Shown here piece after piece: positions 7,594-15,034 of a stretch of 64,000 nt of DNA. The notes below the pieces were generated by a model. The model ran no database searches. It saw only the letters and a program-made list of their open reading frames with translations, and had not been told where the DNA came from. The position numbers and the translations under genes are program-made. Each line of letters starts with the position of its first letter. Position 1 is the first letter of the stretch. Source of the DNA: Terrabacter sp. 28 (GTDB taxonomy: Bacteria > Actinomycetota > Actinomycetes > Actinomycetales > Dermatophilaceae); contig JYOE01000020.1 of assembly GCA_000955875.1 (NCBI GenBank), positions 124,001-188,000 on the forward strand, given 5' to 3'.

Positions 7594-8322
7594 ATGACCG
7601 ACGCCCAGAAGACCCCCTTCCACCGGGTTCTGCTCAAGCTCTCCGGTGAGGTGTTCGGCGGCGGCAGCATCGGCCTCGACCCTGCCGTCGTGTCCGGCAT
7701 CGCCAAACAGATCGCCGACGCCGTGCGCGGCGGCGTGCAGGTCTCCGTCGTCATCGGCGGCGGCAACTTCTTCCGCGGCGCGGAGCTGCAGCAGCGCGGC
7801 ATGGACCGCACCCGCGCCGACTACATGGGCATGCTCGGCACCGTCATGAACTGCCTCGCGCTGCAGGACTTCCTCGAGAAGGAGGGCATCGAGACGCGCG
7901 TGCAGTCCGCGATCGCGATGCAGCAGGTCGCCGAGCCCTACATCCCGCGCCGCGCCATCCGCCACCTCGAGAAGGGGCGCGTCGTCATCTTCGGCGCCGG
8001 CGCCGGCATGCCGTTCTTCTCCACCGACACCGTGAGCGCGCAGCGGGCCCTCGAGATCAAGTGCGACGCCGTGCTCATCGCCAAGAACGGAGTCGACGGC
8101 GTCTACGACTCCGACCCGCGCACCAACCCCGACGCGAAGAAGCTCGACACCGTGACCTTCAACGACGCGATCGTCGAGGGGCTCAAGGTCGTCGACGCCG
8201 CAGCGTTCAGCCTCTGCATGGAGAACAAGCTGCCCATGGTCGTCTTCGGCATGGAGGGTGCGGGAAACATCACGCGCGCGCTCCTCGGTGAGAGGATCGG
8301 CACGCTGGTCACCAACGCCTGA
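7594..8322 (+). CDS. pyrH: Uridylate kinase (UMP kinase)
   Basis: 242 residues of the amino-acid-kinase fold. It phosphorylates UMP to UDP with ATP in pyrimidine nucleotide synthesis. Diagnostic segments are LLKLSGEVFGG (phosphate-binding Lys), VSVVIGGGNFFRG, the UMP-site region DYMGMLGTVMN, and FGAGAGMPFFSTDT. Length matches bacterial PyrH. GAGGAGG about 10 nt upstream of ATG 7594 serves as SD. It is followed by frr, cdsA and rlmN, the standard actinobacterial order. Confidence 0.97.
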   Translation: MTDAQKTPFHRVLLKLSGEVFGGGSIGLDPAVVSGIAKQIADAVRGGVQVSVVIGGGNFFRGAELQQRGMDRTRADYMGMLGTVMNCLALQDFLEKEGIETRVQSAIAMQQVAEPYIPRRAIRHLEKGRVVIFGAGAGMPFFSTDTVSAQRALEIKCDAVLIAKNGVDGVYDSDPRTNPDAKKLDTVTFNDAIVEGLKVVDAAAFSLCMENKLPMVVFGMEGAGNITRALLGERIGTLVTNA

Positions 8323-8441
8323 CCGCGACGGGCACCAGCCACCCGCCAGCCGTTCACCGCACCGCACCACCCGGCACGACCGCCGACCACCGCGAACCAC
8401 CCTGTTCACCCGCCGACGAGGGACGAGGAAGCCAGAGAGCC

Positions 8442-8999
8442 ATGATCGAAGAGACGATGTTCGAGGCCGAGGAGAAGATGGACAAGGCCGTCGAGGTCCT
8501 CAAGGAGGACTTCGCGGGCATCCGCACCGGGCGGGCCAACCCGGGCCTGTTCAACAAGCTGACGGTCGAGTACTACGGCGCCCCGACGCCCCTGCAGCAG
8601 CTCGCCTCGTTCCAGAACCCCGAGCCGCGGACCATCCTCGTCATCCCGTTCGACAAGTCGGCGATGCACGAGATCGAGAAGGCCATCCGTGACTCCGACC
8701 TCGGCGTCAACCCGAGCAGCGACGGCAACCAGATCCGCTGCGTGATGCCCGAGCTCACCGAAGAGCGCCGCCGCGAGTACATCAAGCTCGCCAACCACAA
8801 GGCCGAGGAGGCGCGCGTCTCGGTGCGCAACATCCGCCGCAAGGCCAAGACCGACCTCGACAAGCTCGTCAAGGACGGCGAGGTCGGCGAGGACGACGGC
8901 TCGCGTGCGGAGAAGGAGCTCGACGGGCTCACCAAGAAGCACACCGACCTCGTCGACTCGCTCGTCAAGGCCAAGGAGACCGAGCTGCTCGAGGTGTGA
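8442..8999 (+). CDS. frr: Ribosome recycling factor
   Basis: 185 residues, the canonical RRF length. It splits post-termination 70S ribosomes together with EF-G. Typical segments are KMDKAVEVLKEDFAGIRTGRA at the N-terminus, YYGAPTPLQQLA, and the C-terminal helix RKAKTDLDKLVKDGEVGEDD. It lies 119 bp after pyrH. The stop overlaps the cdsA GTG start by 4 nt (GTGTGA context), coupling the two genes. Confidence 0.97.
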   Translation: MIEETMFEAEEKMDKAVEVLKEDFAGIRTGRANPGLFNKLTVEYYGAPTPLQQLASFQNPEPRTILVIPFDKSAMHEIEKAIRDSDLGVNPSSDGNQIRCVMPELTEERRREYIKLANHKAEEARVSVRNIRRKAKTDLDKLVKDGEVGEDDGSRAEKELDGLTKKHTDLVDSLVKAKETELLEV

Positions 9000-10036
9000 C
9001 CTCGACGTTCGACCCGATGATGACGACCGACTCACCGTCAGGATCACCGTCCGGATCACCGTCCGGATCCTCGTCGGATCCCGCGGACCGGGGCGCCGTC
9101 GTCCCGGGCCGCGCGGAGCCGGCCGCCGACGGCGCGCCCGGGCCGCTCGACCCGGTGCCCTACGACCCCAGGCTCGACGAGCTCGCCGGCCTGCCGGCCG
9201 AGGTGGTGCTCGAGAAGAAGCAGAGCCGCGCCGGGCGCAACCTGCCGGCGGCGATCGGCGTCGGCGTCGGCCTGGGCGTGCTCATCGTCGCCACGCTGCT
9301 CATCCGCAAGGAGTCGTTCCTGCCCCTCGTCGGCCTCGCGGTCGCCGTGGGCATGTGGGAGCTGCGGGCAGCCCTGCGCCACGCCGCCGTGCAGGCGCCG
9401 CTCGTCGCGCCGGTCATCGGCATGGCCGGGGTGCTCTGGGCGGCCTACGTGCACGGCCCCGGCGGCCTCGTCGTCGCCTGGGCGCTGACCTGCCTCGCTG
9501 TCGTGCTGTGGCGCGGCACCGGCAACCTCGACGGTGCCGGACGTGACGTCATGGGCGGCATCTTCATCGCCACCTACCCCACCTTCCTCGTGGGCTTCGC
9601 CGCGCTGCTGCTCGCCCCCGAGGACGGCGTCGGCCGCGTGTTCGTCTTCCTCATCACGACCGTGTGCAGCGACGTCGGCGGCTACGCCTCCGGCGTGCTC
9701 TTCGGCAAGCACCCCATGGCGCCGTCGATCAGCCCGAAGAAGTCGTGGGAGGGCTTCGCCGGCTCAGTGCTCTTCTGCGTCGTGGGCGGGTCGCTCACGG
9801 TGCACTTCTTCCTCGGTCACGCGTGGTGGATCGGCATCGCCCTCGGCATCGGGGTCGCGATCGCGGCGACCGTCGGCGACCTCATGGAGTCGCTCATCAA
9901 GCGCGACCTCGGCATCAAGGACATGTCGCACGTCCTCCCCGGGCACGGCGGCGTCATGGACCGGCTCGACTCGCTCGTCGTCGTCGCGCCGATCGTCTGG
10001 GCCGTCCTCACGCTGCTCGCGGCCCGACCCAGCTGA
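8996..10036 (+). CDS. cdsA: Phosphatidate cytidylyltransferase (CDP-diacylglycerol synthase)
   Basis: 346 residues. An integral membrane enzyme making CDP-diacylglycerol from phosphatidate and CTP for phospholipid synthesis. Residues ~75-345 contain about eight TM helices and the signature SPKKSWEG plus KRDLGIKD and LPGHGGVMDRLDS, matching the CDP-DG synthase pattern ending PGHGG-x2-DR-x-D. The first ~70 residues are a hydrophilic Pro/Asp/Gly-rich cytoplasmic extension with a short SGSPSGSPSG repeat. GTG 8996 overlaps the frr stop; ATG 9017 is an in-frame alternative. Confidence 0.95.
   Translation: MTSTFDPMMTTDSPSGSPSGSPSGSSSDPADRGAVVPGRAEPAADGAPGPLDPVPYDPRLDELAGLPAEVVLEKKQSRAGRNLPAAIGVGVGLGVLIVATLLIRKESFLPLVGLAVAVGMWELRAALRHAAVQAPLVAPVIGMAGVLWAAYVHGPGGLVVAWALTCLAVVLWRGTGNLDGAGRDVMGGIFIATYPTFLVGFAALLLAPEDGVGRVFVFLITTVCSDVGGYASGVLFGKHPMAPSISPKKSWEGFAGSVLFCVVGGSLTVHFFLGHAWWIGIALGIGVAIAATVGDLMESLIKRDLGIKDMSHVLPGHGGVMDRLDSLVVVAPIVWAVLTLLAARPS
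9032..9067 (+). repeat. Three 12-bp in-frame tandem units in the cdsA N-terminus
   Basis: TCACCGTC(A/C)GGA is repeated three times, encoding SPSG units in the poorly conserved leader of CdsA. The frame is kept. Confidence 0.9.
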
Positions 10037-10040
10037 GAGC

Positions 10041-10080
10041 ACGTCGGCACGTCGGCGCGTCGGCACGTCGGCGCGTCGGC
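10041..10080. repeat. Five 8-bp tandem units downstream of cdsA
   Basis: Units (A/G)CGTCGGC repeat five times, starting 5 bp after the cdsA stop, in the cdsA-rlmN intergenic region. The 8-bp period would break a reading frame, consistent with noncoding DNA. There is no dyad symmetry, so it is not a clear terminator. Confidence 0.85.
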
Positions 10081-10149
10081 ACGGCTCAACGCGACCGAGC
10101 GCGACGGCATACGGCCGGTTTTGACTCCACCTGAGAGAATGGGGGAGCC

Positions 10150-11340
10150 ATGACTGAGACTCCCGCCGCACCCGCCCCCGTGGCGCTCCCCGAGCCGACG
10201 ACTGCACGACCCGTGCCGGGCCAGCTGACCTTCAAGGCTCCGCGACGTGGCAAGCCCCCACGGCACCTCGCCGACTTCAGCCCGGCCGAGCGCAAGGAGG
10301 CCGTCGAGGCGCTCGGGCACAAGAGCTTCCGCGCCAAGCAGCTCTCCACTCACTACTTCGAGCGGCTCGTCGACGACCCCGAGCAGATGACCGACCTGCC
10401 CAAGCAGGTGCGCTCCGAGCTCGTCGCCGACCTGCTGCCGACCTTGCTGACGCCGATCGTCCAGCGCGTCGCCGACGACGGCCAGACGATGAAGTACGCG
10501 TGGCGCCTGCACGACGGCGCGATCGTCGAGTCGGTGCTCATGCGCTACCCGAAGCGCGTCACCATCTGCATCTCGAGCCAGGCCGGCTGCGGCATGAACT
10601 GCCCGTTCTGCGCGACCGGCCAGGCGGGGCTCACCCGCAACATGTCGGCCGGCGAGATCGTCGAGCAGGTGGTCTGGGCCGCCCGTGCGCTGCGCCGCGG
10701 CGAGCTCGCCGGTGGCGACGACGAGGACCGCGAGCACCCGCTGCGCGTCAGCAACGTCGTCTTCATGGGCATGGGGGAGGCCCTGGCCAACTACAAGGCC
10801 TCGATCGGCGCCATCCGGCGTCTCACCGACCCGGCGCCCGACGGGCTCGGCATGTCGGCCCGCGGCATCACGATGTCGACGGTCGGGCTCGTCCCCGGCA
10901 TCGACAAGCTGACCGCCGAGGGCATCCCGGTCACGCTCGCCCTGTCGCTGCACGCCCCCGACGACGAGCTGCGCGACGAGCTCGTGCCCATCAACACGCG
11001 GTGGAAGGTCGACGAGGCCCTCGACGCCGCGCACCGCTACTACGAGGCGACCGGCCGGCGCGTGTCCATCGAGTACGCCCTGATCCGCGACATCAACGAC
11101 CAGGGCTGGCGCGCCGACCTGCTCGGCGAGAAGCTGGCGTCCCGCGGCAAGGGCTGGGTGCATGTCAACCCGATCCCGCTCAACCCGACCCCGGGCTCGA
11201 AGTGGACCGCGTCGCGACCCGGTGTCGAGCAGAACTTCGTCGAACGACTGCGGTCCCACGGCATCCCCACGACGATCCGCGACACGCGCGGCCAGGACAT
11301 CGACGGAGCCTGCGGGCAGCTCGCCGCCTCGACGGCCTGA
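10150..11340 (+). CDS. rlmN: Dual-specificity 23S rRNA A2503/tRNA A37 C2-methyltransferase (radical SAM)
   Basis: 396 residues. A radical-SAM enzyme methylating C2 of A2503 in 23S rRNA and of A37 in some tRNAs. The 4Fe-4S ligating motif is in CISSQAGCGMNCPFCATGQ (CGMNCPFC = CxxxCxxC). VVFMGMGEALANYKA and SLHAPDDELRDELVPIN are family hallmarks, and the catalytic cysteine near the C-terminus lies in DIDGACGQL. GGGGGAG just before ATG 10150 may act as SD. It belongs to the conserved pyrH-frr-cdsA-rlmN block. Confidence 0.96.
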   Translation: MTETPAAPAPVALPEPTTARPVPGQLTFKAPRRGKPPRHLADFSPAERKEAVEALGHKSFRAKQLSTHYFERLVDDPEQMTDLPKQVRSELVADLLPTLLTPIVQRVADDGQTMKYAWRLHDGAIVESVLMRYPKRVTICISSQAGCGMNCPFCATGQAGLTRNMSAGEIVEQVVWAARALRRGELAGGDDEDREHPLRVSNVVFMGMGEALANYKASIGAIRRLTDPAPDGLGMSARGITMSTVGLVPGIDKLTAEGIPVTLALSLHAPDDELRDELVPINTRWKVDEALDAAHRYYEATGRRVSIEYALIRDINDQGWRADLLGEKLASRGKGWVHVNPIPLNPTPGSKWTASRPGVEQNFVERLRSHGIPTTIRDTRGQDIDGACGQLAASTA

Positions 11341-11431
11341 CACGCGTACGCTGGCGGGGTCGTCCCTGCGCGGGCACCGGTGACGAACTCGTCCCGGGCA
11401 GAGCGCGAGACGATCACCAGGAGGTACGCGC

Positions 11432-12580
11432 ATGGCCCAGCTCAGCCTCGGCGTGATGGCCCGCTCCCTCAAGGAGAACGAACACCGGCTGCCGTTGCAC
11501 CCCAAGCACCTCGACCGGCTGCCCGAGGGGCTGCGCGACCGGGTCTTCCTCGAGCGGGGCTACGGCGAGCGCTACGGCGTCTCCGACGACCAGCTCGCGC
11601 GCTACGTCGGAGGCTTCCTCGGCCGCGAGCAGCTCGTGGAGCGCTGCGACGTCGTGCTGGCCCCCAAGCCGCTCCTCGCCGACATCGCCGCGCTGCGCGT
11701 CGGGCAGGTCCTCTGGGGCTGGCCGCACTGCGTCCAGGACGCCGAGCTGACCCAGGTCGCGATCGACCGGCAGCTGATCCTCATCGCCTTCGAGGCGATG
11801 AACCACTGGAACAAGGACGGCTCGTTCAGCCTGCACGTCTTCCACAAGAACAACGAGCTCGCCGGCTACTGCTCGGTGCTGCAAGCACTGCAGATCGCCG
11901 GCATCACGGGCGACTACGGCCCGCAACGACGAGCCGTCGTCATCGGTTTCGGTGCCACCGCCCGCGGGGCCGTGACCGCCCTCAAGGCGCTTGGCATCGG
12001 CGAGGTCGACGTGCTGACCCACCGCCAGAAGGCCGCCGTGGCCTCGCCGATCCACTCCGCGCGGATCGTGCACTTCGACACCGACGAGACGACGGCGCGG
12101 GTGAGCCACGCCGTGACAGACGACGGTCCGGTGCTGCTGGGCGAGTTCCTCTCCGAGCACGACGTCGTCGTCAACTGCGTGCTCCAGGACACCGACGCCC
12201 CACTCACCTTCATGGACGACGACGACCTCAAGCGGATGACGCCGGGCAGCATCGTCGTCGACGTGTCGTGCGACGAGGGCATGGGTTTCACCTGGGCGAG
12301 GCCGACGACCTTCACGGAGCCCACCTTCATGGTTGGGGACCACGTGCTCTACTACGCCGTCGACCACAGCCCGAGCTACCTCTGGGACGCCGCCACGTGG
12401 GAGATCAGCGAGGCGCTCCTGCCGTTCCTGCCGACGGTCATGGGCGGTCCGGAGGCCTGGGACGCCTCGCCGACGATCCGACGCTCCATCGAGATCCGCG
12501 GCGGCGAGATCCAGAACCGGGCGATCCTGTCGTTCCAGGGACGCTCGCCGAAGCACCCGCACCTACCGCTCGCCACCTGA
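11432..12580 (+). CDS. N5-(carboxyethyl)ornithine synthase-like / alanine-dehydrogenase-family enzyme
   Basis: 382 residues of the alanine dehydrogenase/PNT family. The N-terminal domain has KENEHRLPLHP (substrate-binding Arg), APKPL (Lys) and GWPHCVQD (His); the Rossmann segment VVIGFGATARGAV binds NAD(P). YYAVDHSPSYLWDAATWEIS near the C-terminus resembles N5-(carboxyethyl)ornithine synthases, which reductively condense an amino acid with pyruvate, more than true alanine dehydrogenases. A near-perfect SD (AGGAGG, 11420-11425) precedes ATG 11432. It appears monocistronic. The exact amino acid substrate is not evident. Confidence 0.8.
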   Translation: MAQLSLGVMARSLKENEHRLPLHPKHLDRLPEGLRDRVFLERGYGERYGVSDDQLARYVGGFLGREQLVERCDVVLAPKPLLADIAALRVGQVLWGWPHCVQDAELTQVAIDRQLILIAFEAMNHWNKDGSFSLHVFHKNNELAGYCSVLQALQIAGITGDYGPQRRAVVIGFGATARGAVTALKALGIGEVDVLTHRQKAAVASPIHSARIVHFDTDETTARVSHAVTDDGPVLLGEFLSEHDVVVNCVLQDTDAPLTFMDDDDLKRMTPGSIVVDVSCDEGMGFTWARPTTFTEPTFMVGDHVLYYAVDHSPSYLWDAATWEISEALLPFLPTVMGGPEAWDASPTIRRSIEIRGGEIQNRAILSFQGRSPKHPHLPLAT

Positions 12581-12613
12581 CGGGGCGCCGCGCTCCCCGG
12601 CAGGGCCGCCCCG

Positions 12614-13621
12614 TCAGGCGGACTCGGCGCGGTAGGTGCGACGGTACGCGAGCGGGGAGAGACCGACCGCCGTCGCGAGGTGCTGGCGGAGTGAGGCCGT
12701 CGTGCCGAACCCGGCGTCGGCGGCGACCCGGTCGACGGGCAGGTCGGTCGTCTCGAGCAGGTGCCGCGCCCGGTCGACGCGCGCCCGGTTCAGCCACGTC
12801 ACGGCCGTCTCGCCCGTCTCCTCGCGGAACCGGCGCGTGAAGGTGCGCACGCTCATGCCCGCGTGCCGGGCCAGGTCGGCGAGCGAGAGCGTCTGGTCGA
12901 GCCGCTCGAGCGCCCACGCCCGGGTCGGCCCGGTGCCGGCGTCGGACTCGTCGGGCACCGGACGGTCGATGAACTGGGCTTGGCCGCCGGCGCGCCACGG
13001 CGCGACCACCGCACCCCGGGCCACCCTGTTCGCGGCCTCGGTGCCGTGGTCGGAGCGGAGCACGTGGAGGAGCAGGTCGATGCCGGCGGCGTTCCCGGCC
13101 GAGGTGAGCACGTCGCCGTGGTCGACGTAGAGCACGTCGGGCGTGAGGAGCACCTGCGGGAAGAGCCGCCGGAAGGCGTCGGCGTGGCACCAGTGCGTGG
13201 TGGCCTCCCGACCGTCGAGCTTGCCGAGCGCCGCGAGCACGAACGCGCCGGTGCAGATCGAGAGCCAGCGCGCGCCGGGCCGTGCCGTGGCCGCCAGTCG
13301 GACGAGGGGGTCGGGGAGCGCGCCGTCGTGGATGATCGAGCCGTTGATCCCCGGGATGACGATCGTGTCGGCCTGCGCCACGAGCGTGTTCGGGTCGGTG
13401 GGCAGAGCCTGGTAGCCGGCGGACGTGCGGACGGGCCCGTCGTCGACCGTCACCAGGCGCACGTCGTAGGGCGGCGCCGAGCCGGTCGGCTCGCCGGGCC
13501 AGCCGGGGTCGAGGGCGGAGGAGGCGAGGAACCGGTGGGCGAGACCCAGCTCGAAGCCGATGACGGTGTCGAGGGCGAGCACGACGACGAGGTGAGGCCG
13601 AGTGGCCGGGGTCCGGGTCAT
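12614..13621 (-). CDS. GlxA-family transcriptional regulator (DJ-1/PfpI domain plus AraC HTH)
   Basis: 335 residues. The N-terminal ~190 residues form a class I glutamine-amidotransferase-like domain, with WLSICTGAFVLAALGKLDG at the nucleophile elbow. The C-terminal AraC pair of HTH motifs follows (LSLADLARHAGMSVRTFTRRFRE and VDRVAADAGFGTTASLRQHL). Such regulators usually activate catabolic or transport genes by sensing a small metabolite. It is divergent from an MFS transporter with about 70 bp between starts, and an 8-bp inverted repeat overlaps its own start codon. The ATG is preceded by AAGAAT at 6 nt on the minus strand. Confidence 0.88.
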   Translation of the reverse strand: MTRTPATRPHLVVVLALDTVIGFELGLAHRFLASSALDPGWPGEPTGSAPPYDVRLVTVDDGPVRTSAGYQALPTDPNTLVAQADTIVIPGINGSIIHDGALPDPLVRLAATARPGARWLSICTGAFVLAALGKLDGREATTHWCHADAFRRLFPQVLLTPDVLYVDHGDVLTSAGNAAGIDLLLHVLRSDHGTEAANRVARGAVVAPWRAGGQAQFIDRPVPDESDAGTGPTRAWALERLDQTLSLADLARHAGMSVRTFTRRFREETGETAVTWLNRARVDRARHLLETTDLPVDRVAADAGFGTTASLRQHLATAVGLSPLAYRRTYRAESA

Positions 13622-13655
13622 GGCCGGATTCTTTCACACGATGTCCGTCCGGCCA
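13621..13655. promoter_or_regulatory. Inverted repeat between glxA-like regulator and MFS transporter
   Basis: TGGCCGGA (13621-13628) and TCCGGCCA (13648-13655) form a perfect 8-bp dyad with a 19-bp spacer. The left arm overlaps the regulator's start codon and its -10-like box. It is a plausible binding site for the divergent regulator. Confidence 0.4.
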
Positions 13656-13692
13656 CTCGCGTCGCCGACCACGTATGCCGCAGAGTTGCCCC

Positions 13693-15030
13693 GTGACCCT
13701 CACCGACCGCACCGTCGACGCGCCCTCGCGGACCCGCCGCATCCACCCCGCGTGGTGGGTCGCCGTCGTCACGTTCCTCACCATCATCGGCGCCGCCGGC
13801 TTCCGCTCGACCCCCGGCGTCCTCATGACGCCGCTCCACGACGAGTTCGGCTGGCCGATGGGCGTCATCGGCGGCGCCGTCTCGGTGAACCTCGTCCTCT
13901 TCGGGCTCGCGGCCCCGTTCTCGGCGGCCCTGATGGAGCGCCTCGGCATCCAGCGGGTCGTCGCGGTCGCGCTGGCGCTGGTGAGCCTCGGCTCGCTGCT
14001 GCCCATCTGGATGACCCAGTCGTGGCAGCTGGTGCTGTGCTGGGGCATCGTCGTCGGGATGGGCACCGGGGCCATGTCGATGGGCCTCGTCGCCACCGTC
14101 ACCGGCCGGTGGTTCGTCGCCCGCCGCGGCCTCGTCACGGGCATCCTCACCGCGGCCGGCGCCACCGGGCAGCTCATCTTCCTGCCGGTGCTCGCCTGGC
14201 TCGCGGAGCACCACGGCTGGCGCACGGCGGCCATCGCCACCGCGGCCGCGGCCCTGACCGTGGTCCCGCTCGTGCTGTGGAAGCTGCACGACCATCCGAG
14301 CGTGCTCGGCCTCGCCGCGTACGGTGCCCCCGAGGGCACGTCGGTGGCGCGCCCGCCGCGGCCCACCGGGCACCCGGTCCACCTCGCCCTCGGCACGCTG
14401 CGCGACGCGTCCCGCACCGGCGTCTTCTGGCTGCTGGTCGGCAGCTTCGCGGTCTGCGGCATGTCCACCAACGGCCTCGTGGGCACCCACTTCATCCCGG
14501 CGGCCCACGACCACGGCATGCCGACGACCACCGCTGCCGGCCTGCTCGCCCTCGTCGGCGTCTTCGACGTCGTCGGCACGGTCTTCTCGGGCTGGCTCAC
14601 CGACCGGGTCGATCCGCGCGCCCTCCTCGCCGCGTACTACACGCTGCGCGGCGCCTCGCTCTTCCTGCTGCCGTCGCTCTTCAGCGACGACCTGCACGTC
14701 AACATGCTCGCCTTCATCCTCTTCTACGGACTCGACTGGGTCGCGACCGTGCCGCCGACGATCGCGCTGTGCCGCAGTGCGTTCGGTGAGCGGGCGCCGA
14801 TCGTGTTCGGCTGGGTCTTCGCCTCGCACCAGCTCGGCGCCGCGGTCGCCGCGCTCGGGGCCGGTCTCGTGCGCGACCAGCTGGGCACCTACGACCTCGC
14901 GTGGTACGCGGCCGCCGTCCTCTGCGTCCTGGCCGCTGTGATGTGCGTCGCGATCCGTACCGCTCGTCCCGTGGAGCCGTCATCTCGGCGCATCGACTCT
15001 GGTGTCGTGGAGGGCGCGACGGCAGAGTGA
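13693..15030 (+). CDS. MFS transporter
   Basis: About 445 residues with 12 predicted TM helices, in the style of oxalate/formate-antiporter and monocarboxylate-type MFS carriers. WGIVVGMGTGAMSMGLVATVTGRWFVARRGLVTG includes the loop motif between TM4 and TM5. DRVDPRALLA after TM8 matches a DRxxxR/K-type MFS motif. Substrate unknown; export or uptake cannot be decided. GTG 13693 was chosen because CAGAGT (13681-13686) lies 6 nt upstream; ATG 13675 is in frame but sits inside a CGTATGCCG repeat element. It is likely controlled by the divergent GlxA-type regulator and ends 4 bp before the acyl-CoA ligase, suggesting an operon. Confidence 0.85.
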   Translation: MTLTDRTVDAPSRTRRIHPAWWVAVVTFLTIIGAAGFRSTPGVLMTPLHDEFGWPMGVIGGAVSVNLVLFGLAAPFSAALMERLGIQRVVAVALALVSLGSLLPIWMTQSWQLVLCWGIVVGMGTGAMSMGLVATVTGRWFVARRGLVTGILTAAGATGQLIFLPVLAWLAEHHGWRTAAIATAAAALTVVPLVLWKLHDHPSVLGLAAYGAPEGTSVARPPRPTGHPVHLALGTLRDASRTGVFWLLVGSFAVCGMSTNGLVGTHFIPAAHDHGMPTTTAAGLLALVGVFDVVGTVFSGWLTDRVDPRALLAAYYTLRGASLFLLPSLFSDDLHVNMLAFILFYGLDWVATVPPTIALCRSAFGERAPIVFGWVFASHQLGAAVAALGAGLVRDQLGTYDLAWYAAAVLCVLAAVMCVAIRTARPVEPSSRRIDSGVVEGATAE

Positions 15031-15034
15031 GGGC

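Noticed and set aside
10041..10080. CRISPR-like array at the 8-bp repeats (also 29031-29070 and 19222-19281)
   Set aside because: Units are 8-15 bp with no unique spacers; they are simple tandem repeats.
11432..12580. True alanine dehydrogenase
   Set aside because: The C-terminal YYAVDHSPSYLWDAATWEIS region and spacing resemble N5-(carboxyethyl)ornithine synthases more closely, although the fold is shared.
13675..13692. ATG 13675 as the MFS start
   Set aside because: It lies inside a CGTATGCCG repeat element and lacks an SD; GTG 13693 has a -10-like box at 6 nt and gives a natural MFS N-terminus.
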